This document shows positions 34,255 through 45,808 of a DNA stretch of 64,000 bases, in pieces (position 1 is the first letter of the stretch; each line of letters opens with the position of its first letter). Location: the NCBI RefSeq assembly GCF_040939455.1, contig NC_134111.1, forward strand, positions 56,066,501 to 56,130,500, read 5' to 3'. The DNA is from Microcebus murinus. Its lineage: Eukaryota > Chordata > Mammalia > Primates > Cheirogaleidae. Below the pieces are notes generated by a model. The model ran no database searches, had not been told where the DNA came from, and saw nothing but the letters and a program-made list of their open reading frames with translations. The position numbers and the translations under genes were made by a program.

Positions 34255-34536
34255 CTTTAACTGTCAGCGCGGTGCTGCAGCTGGCGTCACCAACACCATT
34301 GTGAGCCTCACAGATGTAGTCCCCACTGTCCTCAGCACTGGCTTCGTTGATGGTAAGCAATGCCACGGAATTAATGAATGACATGTTGTATTTCCAGCTT
34401 TCATGAAGTTCACTGTCATTTCGGAACCATGAAACTTTGATTTCTGGGGAACCACTTATTTTACATTCCAGTTGAATGGATTCTCCCTGCTTTGCAATTT
34501 TTGAAGCTTCTAATTTCTTAACAAACTTTGGAGGTT
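34255..34536 (-). CDS. TTN: TTN exon ~80, Ig I58
   Basis: Encodes 94 residues: EPPKFVKKLEASKIAKQG, LECKISG, VSWFRNDSELHES, DSGDYICEAHNGVG. Slot 5, 282 bases. Confidence 0.97.
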
Positions 34537-34912
34537 CTAGTAAACCAAAGGAAAAGGTCAGTAAGGGATATTTACATGTCAAAATAGCTTATATTTCTAG
34601 TTGAAGATCCCATAAGTTCATATTTAAACTGGTTTATTATTAAGAATATACTTACTGAGAATTTAGTGGTAAAATAAATTAAACAGTACTCTTTGTACTA
34701 TTGGATGGGATTATACTTAGAGATACACTGACATAAAGAACAATATAAAGAGAAAACAGAACTTTGACTAATGTTGCCTCCAACACTAAAACACAAATTC
34801 TAACAGAATCCAGTTAGTTTATCTCAAACATTTAAAAATTAAAGAAACCTTTGTAAGAGAATTATGCAAAAGTATTAAAGAATAAATATTGGTAAATTCC
34901 ACGTAACGATAC
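34537..34912. other. intron between exons 79 and 80
   Basis: Unique sequence of 376 bases; no recognised element. Confidence 0.6.
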
Positions 34913-35200
34913 CTTTTACACTGAGTTGAGCTGAGCACATGTCTTTGCCAACATCATTTGTTGCTTGGCAAGTATATTGACCAGAGTCTCCTTTGCCTAC
35001 TTTAAGAATTCGCAAATGAGGAGTGTTTCCCACACATGTGATTGTATAGTTTCCTCCAGGACGGATCTCCTTGTTATCTTTTGACCAAGTGATTCTCATT
35101 GGTTGAGCACCAGTAACATGACACTCAAAACCAGCACTTTCTCCAGCAATAACATCTATAGATACAGGCTTGATGTCAAAGAAGGGAGATTTCTTAGGTT
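34913..35200 (-). CDS. TTN: TTN exon ~79, Ig I57
   Basis: Encodes 96 residues: [56 protein letters not shown]. Fourth inserted slot of the first 10-domain repeat. Confidence 0.97.
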
Positions 35201-35322
35201 CTGGAAGATGAAAAGAAAATGCAATGTGTATTGTTTTGCTTTTTTTCCATCGGCCATTTCTACTTTGACAATGAAATAAGAAGTCATGGTTTGCAAAGAG
35301 AAAGCTTGGCATGTGAACAAAC

Positions 35323-35610
35323 CTCTTGCTGTGAATCTAGCACTAGAAGATGCTGTTCCAAGTGGGTTGGAAGCTGAGCAAGAGTATTGGCCAGAGTGAC
35401 TCAAGTCAGTTTGCAAAATTTTTAAAGTTGCCACGTTATCTACAAACGATGTCTGTAGATTTTCATCATCTCTTAAAAGTACTCCATCTCTATACCAGCA
35501 CACTTGGATGGGTGCAGAACCATTTAATCGACAAGTGAGTGTAACTGGTAACCCAACGGTTTGTTCTATGTCCTTTAATTGTCTTGCAAAGGAAGGTGGG
35601 AGTTGGCGCT
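35323..35610 (-). CDS. TTN: TTN exon ~78, Ig I56
   Basis: Encodes 96 residues: [54 protein letters not shown]. Third inserted slot. A cysteine sits directly before the core tryptophan (VCW), where most domains have S or T. Confidence 0.97.
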
Positions 35611-35727
35611 CTGTAGGAAGACAAGTAATACTGCAGGCATTAGGAGATGAAATGAAAATTAGCCCATGAAGATAAAAGAGTTAAGATAAGGAAAAAAGAA
35701 ATTTCTTAATTTATAAAATATCATCAC

Positions 35728-36006
35728 CTTGAATTCTGAAGACAGTCTTAGAAGAAGCAGTGCCTATACTATTTTCTGCTTTGCATGTGTACTCTCCACT
35801 GTCACTGATATTCACTTTATTAAAAACAAGTGTGGCCACATTGTTTGTAAAGTAGGTCCTGTATTCAGGAGTTGATCGTAATTTGGTGTCTCCTTTGTAC
35901 CAAGACACTGTGATTTCTGGAGTCCCAGCAACTTGGCATTGTAAGGAAACCGAATCTCCAACTGATGCCTCCAGAGGTTCCAGTTCCGTAACAAAATAAG
36001 GTGGTT
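35728..36006 (-). CDS. TTN: TTN exon ~77, Ig I55
   Basis: Encodes 93 residues: [52 protein letters not shown]. Second inserted slot. Confidence 0.97.
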
Positions 36007-36124
36007 CTAAAGAAGAAAGGCTCACAATCAGCAACTGGAATTAAAGGAAATCAAAGAAAACCAAACAAACTATGCTATGTGTGAGATGAATGCAAATAGT
36101 CTAGGAGAGAACAAGACAACACAC

Positions 36125-36403
36125 CTAATGTAGATACCAGAGCTTCGCAAACATCCCTTCCTGCCTCATTTTCAATCTCGCAGGAATACTGCCCTGCATC
36201 TTCTTTTGTGCTATTCAGAATTTCAAGGATGCAAGTTTTCTCTGTTGTGACTATGTTGCATTTTTCGGATGGAGTGATGTTAAAACCATCCTTTTTCCAG
36301 GTGACTGAAATTGGAAGTGTTCCAGTGTAGGTGCTTTCCAGAATTATGGACTTCCCTGGTTCTATAGCGTGATCACTTAATTTCTTCACAAATGTAGCTG
36401 GTT
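36125..36403 (-). CDS. TTN: TTN exon ~76, Ig I54
   Basis: Encodes 93 residues: EPATFVKKLSDHAIEPGK, LESTYTG, VTWKKDGFNITPS, DAGQYSCEIENEAG. First inserted slot; no B-strand cysteine. Preceded by a 93-base intron with no stop in frame. Confidence 0.97.
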
Positions 36404-36496
36404 CTGGTAAGTGACAAAGCACAGCAATTAAATACAATAGAAACACAAAGATGTGGGCGTAGAGAAAATCAGAAGAGTGAATGCGCTTGAGCAAAC

Positions 36497-36775
36497 CTTT
36501 TATAAAGAGACGAGTAGTGCAGGATGTTTGGCCAGCATCATTAGAAACCACACAGGTATATTCACCACTCTGAGATATGTCAATATTAAATAATTCCAGT
36601 TCTGCCACAGTGTCTTCAAAATAGATGTTGCACCGGTCTCCTTTCACCAGTTCTCTGGCTCCTCTGAACCAGCCAACCTTGAATGGAGGGGTTCCTCTAA
36701 TGACACTTGTGAAAGTTACATTCTTGCCTGGTAGTACTTCCAGAGGTTCAGGTTCTTTCACAAAAGAGGGTGGTT
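36497..36775 (-). CDS. TTN: TTN exon ~75, Ig I53
   Basis: Encodes 93 residues: EPPSFVKEPEPLEVLPGK, FTSVIRG, VGWFRGARELVKGD, QSGEYTCVVSNDAG. Slot 4. Confidence 0.97.
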
Positions 36776-36908
36776 CTACATAGACACAGAGGACAATTAA
36801 AATATCCTGTGAGCTTTAAATTTAGTTGTAATTTTGGATCAAAAGTAAAAGTACTTTGAATGCCTGTCAGCCTGGATGTGTATCCAAAGAGGAATGTCTA
36901 ACACTGAC

Positions 36909-37196
36909 CTTGCACAGTTAAAACTGCACGACATTCATCAGACCCAGCAACGTTAGCAGCCACACATGTGTAGTTTCCCATGTCCGATAAATCCAGAGAA
37001 TTCAGCTGCAATGTGCAGACATTATCTGAAAACATGGTTTGGTACTTTGCTCCACTGACGATCTTGGTTTTCTCATGAAACCAGGCAACAGAGATAGGTG
37101 ATGATCCAGCTACTTTGCACTCCAAGATGCAAGAGGCACCCAGCACCCCACTAGTGTTTTTCAGTCTTCGTGTGAAAGAGGGAGGAACCATTCGGT
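36909..37196 (-). CDS. TTN: TTN exon ~74, Ig I52
   Basis: Encodes 96 residues: DRMVPPSFTRRLKNTSGV, LECKVAG, VAWFHEKTKIVSG, DMGNYTCVAANVAG. Slot 3 (D-type). Confidence 0.97.
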
Positions 37197-37312
37197 CTGT
37201 ATAAGGAAAGGCAAGAGACTCATCATGATTTGAAAGAATAGAAGAGACTTGAAAGAAGGAAACTTGTAAAAGGAATGTGCACAAGCAACCAGAGGAAAAG
37301 ACCAGAACTAAC

Positions 37313-37591
37313 CTGAAACTTCAACCACAGCTGTGCAGCTGCTTTTCCCAACATTATTTTGAACCTGGAAAGTGTATGTGCCTGCATCTTGCCTGTCGAC
37401 AGAGAGAATCTTTAAGGAAGAGATTTTGTTGTAGAAGCTAAACTTGTGTTTTTGGCTGCTGGTCAACAGCTTTCCATCTTTGTACCACTCAACTGCGAGT
37501 TCTGGAGTGCCAGCCACCTTGCACTCCAGAGTGCATGTTTCTCCTACCGTCACTGTCATCGGTCCTGCCTTCTCGACAATGACTGCAGGCT
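37313..37591 (-). CDS. TTN: TTN exon ~73, Ig I51
   Basis: Encodes 93 residues: EPAVIVEKAGPMTVTVGE, LECKVAG, VEWYKDGKLLTSS, DAGTYTFQVQN. Slot 2; phenylalanine for the F-strand cysteine. Confidence 0.97.
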
Positions 37592-38706
37592 CTGTAATAA
37601 AACATGATAATTCATCTGTCAAAGTCTGAGACCTGTACTATGTCTCTACTATCGAATTCACTAAAATTGTGTCTCCCAATGAGGTGCTTATGTTAGGGCT
37701 CTCCACTTTAAAATGTGATTCCATGGTTACAAGCAGCCATAAAATTATAGCAGTTATTAAGAAATATAGGCCGGGCGCTGTGGCTCACGCCTGTAATCCT
37801 AGCTCTTGGGAGGCCGAGGCGGGCGGATTGCTCAAGGTCAGGAGTTCAAAACCAGCCTGAGCAAGAGCGAGACCCCGTCTCTACTATAAATAGAAAGAAA
37901 TTAATTGGCCAACTGATATATATATAAAAAAATTAGCCGGGCATGGTGGCGCATGCCTGTAGTCCCAGCTACTCGGGAGGCTGAGGCAGAAGGATCACTC
38001 AAGCCCAGGAGTTTGAGGTTGCTGTGAGCTAGGCTGACGCCACGGCACTCACTCTAGCCTGGACAACAAAGTGAGACTCTGTCTCAAAAAAAAAAAAAAA
38101 AAAAAAAAAAGAAATATACACTCATATGCTAGTCAACACCAAACCAATTCAGACAACGTATATTAGACAATGTGTGTTGGTTTGCTCTTGATCCTCTTCA
38201 GAGCAAAGGCTTCATGTTGTTGTGAATTATTTGGTATCTTTTTTGCTCTCCTTTAAGCTATCAAAGACAACTTTTTGTAAGTTGTTATCCAAAAAAATCT
38301 CTAAATTGAAATTTAATATATCCAAAGATAGAAGTGCAAGTCTTTCCTATCAAATGTTGACCTTTGGTGTCTTTGTCAGCTTTAACAACTAAACTTTGGA
38401 AACAAAATTTCCTCGTAACACTCACTGGGCCCCCAATTCTTTCATGCTTAAACAAAAGATAGTCATGACTATATCTGCTACTCCATCAAGAAAAGTAGTA
38501 AGTAAACAATAAAATAGATGGCACGTTTTTGTTAGAATCATAGAAACAGAAAAGAAAGATCGATTAGGGCTTTCCCCTAAACCTGCCAAATAGGGAGGAT
38601 AAATAAAGTTCTAGAAGAAATTCAGAAAAAGAGAGTCTGCCAGTAACTCTTAGTAACTCGTTGCAGCATTTGGCACCAGTTTCTGTTAGGGGACTATTGT
38701 ACCAAC
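37592..38706. other. intron between exons 72 and 73
   Basis: 1.1 kb; its main content is the sense-inverted Alu at 37769-38108. The remaining sequence is unique. Confidence 0.6.
37769..38108 (+). mobile_element. Alu element, young lemur type
   Basis: A complete dimeric Alu on the plus strand with a long A tail, flanked by AAGAAATATA at 37759-37768 and 38109-38118. It is nearly base-for-base the copy at 2614-2941 in opposite orientation. It is the only plus-strand Alu in the window. Confidence 0.95.
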
Positions 38707-38988
38707 CTAAGACGGTCAGTGTGGCCATGTTCTCCCTCATTCCACCATCATTCTTGATTTGGCAGATATACTTCCCAGCATTAGCTGGTTCTGCTTTTGC
38801 AAACTGAAGAGTTGCAACATTTTCCACAAATGTGATTCTGATGTTTTCACTTTCTCTAATCACTTCTTCCTTCTCTTTAAGCCACTGGACAAATATAGGC
38901 TGGGCGCCTTCTATGGATGCTTGTAACTCAGCAGGCTCCCCAGCTACAACGGTGAGGCTGTTCAGTTTGGAGACAAATCTTGGTGGTT
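38707..38988 (-). CDS. TTN: TTN exon ~72, Ig I50
   Basis: Encodes 94 residues: EPPRFVSKLNSLTVVAGE, LQASIEG, VQWLKEKEEVIRESEN, NAGKYICQIKNDGG. Slot 1, opening the first 10-domain repeat; alanine for the B-strand cysteine. Confidence 0.97.
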
Positions 38989-39109
38989 CTGAACAGGAAG
39001 AGATAGATGAAGATTTTTGAAAAGATTGTCCAGATAATAGAAGAGACAAAAAAAAAATCAGTTTTTGCACATTCCTGTCATATCTGCCATGTACAGGAAA
39101 CATGCTTAC

Positions 39110-39388
39110 CTTTTAATTTTACAGCACAAATGCAAGTATCACTTCCCACTTCATTCTGCGCTTTGCAGTGGTATTCACCAATGTCTGAAGTTTCAACATT
39201 GAGAACGTGAATACTTGCATGGAAGTTTTTCGATGCAATCTTGTATTTCTTGCTGCTTCGGAGTTGCCGCTTGTCTTTGTACCACACCACCTCAAATGGT
39301 GGTGTTCCCGAAAGTTCACATTCAAGACTAACTTCAGTATTTTTAAGGGTTTCTACTACAGGAGGGTAGCTGCTAAAAATAGGTGGTT
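39110..39388 (-). CDS. TTN: TTN exon ~71, Ig I49
   Basis: Encodes 93 residues: EPPIFSSYPPVVETLKNT, LECELSG, VVWYKDKRQLRSSKKYK, DIGEYHCKAQNEVG. Slot 6, closing the last 6-domain repeat. Confidence 0.97.
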
Positions 39389-40463
39389 CTGTCAAAAGAT
39401 AAGAATTTCTCATGAATTGGGCTACTTCTCATGAATTGGGCTATTTAATTTTATAGAATGAAAAGGCTTTGTTGATTTCTTTGTTTTTAAATTGGGGGAA
39501 AGGTTTAAGATACTATAATGGTTAATAGTGTCCAGCACTGTCACTATTAAGGAATAACAGCCTCAGAGAGGTGATGAACGTTTGTAAGATAATCAACTAT
39601 ATGGGTAGGGAACCCAGATGGATCCTAGATGTCATGATTAAGCAGTTCAACATTCTGTTTACTCTGCCCTACTAATTTATCTTTGATTGATACAAAAATA
39701 TAAATAAATATGTATATTAATAAGTATGATTTGCATGAAGTGTGGAATTCTGACTTCAGGGATGAATTTTTTTTGTATTTGTTCTAAAACGGAGACACTT
39801 GGAATTTGTCACAATATCTGTGATCTAAGTCTTTCATTTCAACAAATGGTTATTGCATCAATTATTGCCTTAGAACATGACAAACTTGGGCTTTGTGACA
39901 GACAGTACTAGAAAATGGCAGCAGATAATATAAGTACTGTTTGTACCAAGGTACAATCATATAATTTTTAAAAGATAGGAACTGATTCTTGAAAGAGAGA
40001 AGAAAATATAATTGTACTGTTTAGAATGTAAGGTTAAAACTTATTTTGTTTATATCTTGCATATATGTAGTAAATATTCCTTTTCATTAACGATATAGAT
40101 TATAGTGAGGATCATAATGCATTTGTAAATTGTTTGAAGGCAAAAGATTAATTTAAAAATGCATACTTCATTTTTTTTTTTTTGGTGAATTTTTGAAACA
40201 TCACATTTGATGTTTGGCCAGTGTATTGACGTGATTAAAATTATGGCATTGGAATAACAAGAAAAATATACCAGATGACTAGCTACATGTAAACAAAACT
40301 TAAGAAGAAAAACTATCTGAAAAGGGAAATAATATTAGCTTGGGAAAATATTCTGTGATCTCAAATGGAAACTAAAGTGACAATAAAAGACTGAAGGGCT
40401 GTGATACCTAGGGGAGAGGAGGGTGGTTTCAGTTAACGAGGAGCGTAAGAACAAGGTTTCTAC
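39389..40463. other. intron between exons 70 and 71
   Basis: 1.07 kb of unique AT-rich sequence. CTCATGAATTGGGCTA is duplicated in tandem at 39410-39445. No interspersed repeat recognised. Confidence 0.55.
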
Positions 40464-40745
40464 CTTTTACTATAACCTTGGTACTGCAGCTTGTGCTGCC
40501 AGCAGGATTCTGAGCCTCACAAATGAAATCTCCACTGTCCTCAGTACCAAGATTGTTCATCTGTAGGACAGCCACTGAGTCAATGAAAGTCATTCTGTAT
40601 TTATCACTGGCTGGAAGTTCGTGTTCATTTCTGTACCACACCACTCTGATTTCTGGGGATCCAGTTATCTTGCATTCAAGTCGTGAAGAGTCACCTGCTT
40701 TCACAATTTTGGATGCTTCTAATTTCTTTACAAACTTTGGTGGTT
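40464..40745 (-). CDS. TTN: TTN exon ~70, Ig I48
   Basis: Encodes 94 residues: EPPKFVKKLEASKIVKAG, LECKITG, VVWYRNEHELPAS, DSGDFICEAQNPAG. Slot 5, 282 bases. Confidence 0.97.
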
Positions 40746-40971
40746 CTAGAGAGTGAGGAAAGAGGAGATTATGAGGGAACAGAAATGAATAACAGAAGTT
40801 AAATTAGGTAGTATATAGGAAAGAGAAGAACAGGAGCCATGTCTGGCAAATACAGTCTACTGTGTTAGAAAGAATGGTACTTTCTTGGTTAGTTAGCCAC
40901 ATTGTAACAGAGTACAGAAGGAACCAGAGCCACGGGTCAGACAGAAACAGAAAACAATCAAACTTGCACAC

Positions 40972-41250
40972 CTGTCACAAGCAACGTTGTAGTGCAAGAG
41001 TCACTACCAACATCATTGGTAACTTGGCAAGTGTATTGTCCAGTCTTGGAAGCATCCACTGAGTAGAGATTTAAGAAGCTAGTTGACCCTTCTAAGCCAA
41101 TGAAACATTTAGGTCCAGAGGCCAGTTCCACATCATCCTTAAACCATTTTATTTTAAATGGTGGTGTTCCTTTTAGAACTGCCTTAAATTCCACCGTAGA
41201 ATCAGGTATGGCTTGTTGTCGCTCAGGTTTCACTAGGAAGCTTGGTGGTT
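40972..41250 (-). CDS. TTN: TTN exon ~69, Ig I47
   Basis: Encodes 93 residues: EPPSFLVKPERQQAIPDS, FKAVLKG, IKWFKDDVELASG, KTGQYTCQVTNDVG. Slot 4; alanine for the B-strand cysteine. Confidence 0.97.
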
Positions 41251-41494
41251 CTATAGGTTTTAAGAGAGATATATTTAATTAGATTCCTCGTGTTGACTTA
41301 TTTTGACAGTTGAATGGACTTATAAGAAAACACTCCTGAAAAGAAGTAATGGCTGAATATTTCTTGAACTCAGTGAACATGTGTCTAAAGAAACAGAATC
41401 ATTGAGATTTTAGCTCTAAAGGATACCAGGATAAGAGTGATACATTTTTAAAGCATTAAAAAAGAAGAATTAAGAAGAGGTAAGAAATTCTGAC

Positions 41495-41782
41495 CTTTCA
41501 CAGTTAAGATGCCGCTGCATGCGTCATCTCCTGCTACATTTGACACTTTGCATGTGTAATTTGCAGTATCTTCTAATTCCAGGTTATTAACTTCCAGTGA
41601 CACCGTGTTCTCGTGACATACAAGTCTGTATTTTGCACTTGTAGAGATTTCTTTTCCATCCTTAAACCACTGAGCACTAATAGGAAGTGAGCCAGAAACC
41701 TTGCACTCCATATGAATAGAAGAGCCCAGAACTTTATCCATTTTAGTTAATTTTTTGGTGAATGATGGAGGAATATTTTCAT
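41495..41782 (-). CDS. TTN: TTN exon ~68, Ig I46
   Basis: Encodes 96 residues: DENIPPSFTKKLTKMDKV, MECKVSG, AQWFKDGKEISTS, DTANYTCKVSN. Slot 3 (D-type). Confidence 0.97.
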
Positions 41783-41884
41783 CTGTCCAAAGCAAACAGC
41801 GAAACACACCCATGAATCTGTGGTTATGTATTTACAAAGGCCATAATATAAATTAGGGAAGTTGACTGGGGCAAAGATACAAAC

Positions 41885-42163
41885 CTAGCACTCTCAGGTA
41901 GGCATCACAGCTACTGCTTCCAAAGTCATTTTCCACCTTGAAAGTATACTGGCCACTGTCTTGCTTCATTACTGACTGAATCCTAAAACTGGCCACATTA
42001 TTTTCAAAACTCATGGAAAAATATCTGCTGGGTACAATTTGTTTCCCATCTTTAAGCCATTTCACTTTGAGTTCTGGTGTCCCAGCCACAACACACTCCA
42101 AGGTCACTGGGTCTTTCTCAGTTACATCAACTGATTTAGCTTTTTCTATGATTTGGGCAGGTT
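41885..42163 (-). CDS. TTN: TTN exon ~67, Ig I45
   Basis: Encodes 93 residues: EPAQIIEKAKSVDVTEKD, LECVVAG, VKWLKDGKQIVPS, DSGQYTFKVEN. Slot 2; phenylalanine for the F-strand cysteine. Confidence 0.97.
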
Positions 42164-42278
42164 CTGTAGCAGGAATAAGAATGCGGATGAGTTACGTTGA
42201 TAATTCCACTAGACGTAAGGTGCGCTTACAAAATCGTCTCCATAGACAGACTTTGAAAGAGAACAACAGCTTACAAAC

Positions 42279-42557
42279 CTTGGACTAAGAGGAAAGCGTA
42301 ACACCTCTCAACACCTGACTCGTTCTTGGCTTGGCACGTATATCTCCCACTGTGTCCATTGTCCACGCTTCTGATCTGAAGTGTGGCCACACTGTTCACA
42401 AATGAGATGTGAACGTTATCGTCTTCATCAAGAATCTGATCATCCTTTAGCCAGGTTATAGAAATGGGGGGAGAGCCCGCCACGGTGCTCTGAAAGGTGG
42501 CAGAACTTTTCAAAACAGTCGTGGTATTTTCTATCTTCTTAACGAACGACGGTGGTT
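42279..42557 (-). CDS. TTN: TTN exon ~66, Ig I44
   Basis: Encodes 93 residues: EPPSFVKKIENTTTVLKS, FQSTVAG, ITWLKDDQILDED, HSGRYTCQAKNESG. Slot 1; serine for the B-strand cysteine. Confidence 0.97.
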
Positions 42558-42663
42558 CTGTGATTAGATGAGATAGTGTGAAAAGAAGAGATATATTTTA
42601 ACTCCTACTTACAATCACAAAATGAAAGAGCATCACAGAATGTTTATCTGGTAGCCTGCTGAC

Positions 42664-42942
42664 CTTTCAGAGCCACTCTAGTACTGCAAGAGCAGCTGCC
42701 GCCTTCATTGGATATGATGCACTGGTATTCCCCAGTGTCCGACGGGTCACACTTGGATATATGGAGGTTAAATACTGACACCCTGTCAGCCAGTGTATAT
42801 TTTTTGCTGCTTCTAATTTCCTTGTTATTCTTCAGCCAAGTGACTTCAAAAGGAGGTGTCCCTGTAACTTCACACTCCAGCTCCACGTCACTATCTTTCA
42901 CTACCTCCACAGGCTTCAGCTCCCTGATAAAGGTGGGAGGTT
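42664..42942 (-). CDS. TTN: TTN exon ~65, Ig I43
   Basis: Encodes 93 residues: EPPTFIRELKPVEVVKDS, LECEVTG, VTWLKNNKEIRSSKKYT, DTGEYQCIISNEGG. Slot 6. Confidence 0.97.
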
Positions 42943-43043
42943 CTAAAGATTCAAAAGGAAGACAGAGAGTAGCTTACTCAGTGGAAGACCCCAGGCCTAT
43001 CCAACAGCGCAGCCAAAATGGAAAATAGATTCCAGCAACGAAC

Positions 43044-43325
43044 CTTTTACTTTTAGTTCAATGCTGCAGCTTGCCGTGCCTGCGTCATTTCGGGCTTCAC
43101 AGACGTAAGTCCCACTATTTTCTATTCTGGCACCAGAAATTTGGAAAGTGGCTAAACCATCAACAAATGAAATGCCATGTTTCTTGATGGCTGTTATCTC
43201 ATTCCCATCCAGATACCAAGACACTCTGATTTCAGGAGTGCCTGTTATTTGGCATTCAAATGTTGTTGACTGTCCGTTCCTCAGCACCAGCACTGGGCTG
43301 GGCTTCTTAATGAATTGAGGAGGTT
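43044..43325 (-). CDS. TTN: TTN exon ~64, Ig I42
   Basis: Encodes 94 residues: EPPQFIKKPSPVLVLRNG, FECQITG, VSWYLDGNEITAI, NSGTYVCEARNDAG. Slot 5, 282 bases. Confidence 0.97.
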
Positions 43326-43470
43326 CTAAAGATGAGAAAAAAGGTGTGATGTTCAATATATATATATATTTAAAAACAAAGACCAATGAGCAAAATTGCT
43401 TTCTTAAGCCTCTTCCCTCCCCCAAGAAAATCCAGGCAAGCAAGAAATCGAAGAGATGTAGAGACCAGAC

Positions 43471-43749
43471 CTTTTACAAAGAGAGTGGCTTTACTGGTAG
43501 CTGTGCCCACGTCATTGCTTAGTTGGCAAATGTAGGTCCCAGAGTCGGTAGCCTTGGCTGAAAAGAGCTCTAGAATGGTGGAGGTGTCGTCTTTCCAAAC
43601 TGAGCGAGCTGCCCCTGAATGCAACTCTTTGTTATCTTTAAACCACTTTATTGTCATAGGTGCAGTGCCACCCACAAGAGCCTTTAATTGAACCCTCGTA
43701 TTGGGATTGACATCTTGTGACTGTGGCTTATCCACGAAGTAAGGGGGTT
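43471..43749 (-). CDS. TTN: TTN exon ~63, Ig I41
   Basis: Encodes 93 residues: EPPYFVDKPQSQDVNPNT, LKALVGG, IKWFKDNKELHSG, DSGTYICQLSNDVG. Slot 4; alanine for the B-strand cysteine. Confidence 0.97.
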
Positions 43750-43878
43750 CTGGGGTGAAAGAAAAAAAAAACAGCAAAAGAAGAGAGGACAGTTTATTTT
43801 AGAACTGAGCCATAAAGGTAAGAATTAAGAAATGAAAGAGCAATATGTTTTTGATAAGTAGAGATAAAAATCGCCAAC

Positions 43879-44166
43879 CTTTGACTGTCAGATGACCACT
43901 GCACTGGTTGTGCCCTGCCTTATTGGTGGCAAAACAAGTGTATGTCCCGCTGTCTGTACCTTCCAGATGACTGATTTCCAAGAAGGCAGTATTGTCATGA
44001 AAAGAGAATTTGTGTTTTTCACTAGCTGATATTTCTTGGTCATCTTTGAACCATTGGATACTTATGGGATGTGACCCAGCCACTATACATTCTAAGTCAA
44101 TGAAAGACCCTTTAATGCTGTCCATTTTCTTCAGCTTTTTGGTGAATGAGGGAGGTATGATAAGAT
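43879..44166 (-). CDS. TTN: TTN exon ~62, Ig I40
   Basis: Encodes 96 residues: DLIIPPSFTKKLKKMDSI, LECIVAG, IQWFKDDQEISAS, DSGTYTCFATN. Slot 3 (D-type). Confidence 0.97.
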
Positions 44167-44290
44167 CTATCCAATGAAAAGGCAAAAAAAAAAGTTAGGT
44201 TAATTTACCAATTTGTATTTTCTCTTAAACTGTAAGAGAGGAAGGAACATGAGAATGCCCAGTTCCTCTCTATAGAAAAGCAATACCAAC

Positions 44291-44569
44291 CTAATACGTT
44301 AATGCTAGCCTTGCAGCTGCTTCTCCCCACATCATTTTGGACCTCAAAAGTATATTCTCCACTGTCTTTCTTTTCTGTAGAAATAATCTTCAGTATGGAG
44401 ACTGTATCAGTGACACTGATTTTATATTTTGGGCCCAGGGTTAGTTCTTGGCCATCTTTAAACCATTTGGCTGTAATCTCCTTAGTCCCTGAAAATTTAA
44501 CCTGCAAAGTGGCTGGGTCTCCCTGGGTGACATCTATGGACACAGCCTCCTCGATGATTGTTGCAGGTT
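44291..44569 (-). CDS. TTN: TTN exon ~61, Ig I39
   Basis: Encodes 93 residues: [49 protein letters not shown]. Slot 2; lacks both core cysteines (Val and Phe). Confidence 0.97.
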
Positions 44570-44669
44570 CTGCAGAAAACAAAGGGTAGATGTGGGTCGT
44601 GAATTGCTCTGCTGAAAGGCTTACATCTGCATTTCTTCCTCAAACCCAAGGCAAACTTTCTGAACCAAC

Positions 44670-44948
44670 CTTTCACTGAGAGTACCGCAGAGCATCTTTG
44701 TATTCCTGCGTCATTTTTGGCCTGACAGACATATTTCCCATCATGCTTGACTTCAATGCCACTGAGGTACAGACTGGCCACGTTGTTCTCAAAGGTCATT
44801 GTTATGTTATTATCTTCAGTGATTTCATCGTTGTCTTTTAGCCAAGTCACCGTGATTGGCAAGGAGCCCTTCAGAGTGGCCTGGAAAGCAGCCGTGCCTC
44901 CCCGGAGGGAGCTGGTGCTCTCGATCTTCTTTACAAAGGACGGGGGTT
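44670..44948 (-). CDS. TTN: TTN exon ~60, Ig I38
   Basis: Encodes 93 residues: EPPSFVKKIESTSSLRGG, FQATLKG, VTWLKDNDEITED, HDGKYVCQAKNDAG. Slot 1; alanine for the B-strand cysteine. Confidence 0.97.
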
Positions 44949-45061
44949 CTAACAGAAGAATGAATTTCAATCAATACCAGCTCCTTAGCAAAACTGGCTT
45001 TTTTTAAAAAAAGGGATCGACTCTGCAGAAGAGGCAGTCCATCATGGGAACTGACACTAAC

Positions 45062-45340
45062 CTCTTAAAGTCACCCTGGCAGTGCAGATGCTACTGCCCA
45101 CCTCATTGGTCACCCGACACTGGTATTCACCAGCATCTGCAGCTACAAACTTGAGGACCTGCAGGCTGACCAGGTGGTCCTGAATGAAGGTCTTATACTT
45201 CCTACCACTTCGCAGGGTGGTGTTGTCTTTGAACCAAGTGATCTCGAAGGGAGGCGTGCCTGCCACCTCGGCCAGTAGCATGACATCATACTCCTTCAAC
45301 ACTTCAATAGGCTTAAATTCCTTGGTAAAGTAAGGTGGCT
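45062..45340 (-). CDS. TTN: TTN exon ~59, Ig I37
   Basis: Encodes 93 residues: EPPYFTKEFKPIEVLKEY, LLAEVAG, ITWFKDNTTLRSGRKYK, DAGEYQCRVTNEVG. Slot 6, but unlike the other slot-6 domains it has alanine for the B-strand cysteine. Confidence 0.97.
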
Positions 45341-45434
45341 CTATAGTAAAACAGGAATGATCTGTGTTAACAGGGGAAGGGGCTATCCTATGGGCCATAA
45401 CTTTGGTAATACGAGAAGCAAAGTGAACACAAAC

Positions 45435-45716
45435 CTTTGACTATTATAATGCCACTGCAGTGGTCACTGCCAGCCTCATTTTGAGCCTCACACATATATT
45501 CACCACTGTCTTCAATGGCAACGTCTGTAAGTCTTAGAACCGCAGTGGACTCCACAAAAGACATTTTGTGTTTGTTGCTCTCCTTAATTTCTCTATCGTT
45601 TGCAAACCAGGTTATTTTAATTGGAGGGGTGCCAGTTACTTTGCAGGCTAGCTGGGTGGCATCTCCCTTCTTTAACAACTGTGATGGCTCTAACTTTTCA
45701 ACAAATGTGGCAGGTT
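45435..45716 (-). CDS. TTN: TTN exon ~58, Ig I36
   Basis: Encodes 94 residues: EPATFVEKLEPSQLLKKG, LACKVTG, ITWFANDREIKES, DSGEYMCEAQNEAG. Slot 5, 282 bases. Confidence 0.97.
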
Positions 45717-45808
45717 CTGTGGCAGGAGGGAAGTTATTAAGACACGTGAGAAAGAGGAAAGAATGTATAACAAGCGTAGCACAAAGATGTCAAGAAAACC
45801 ATGCAAAC

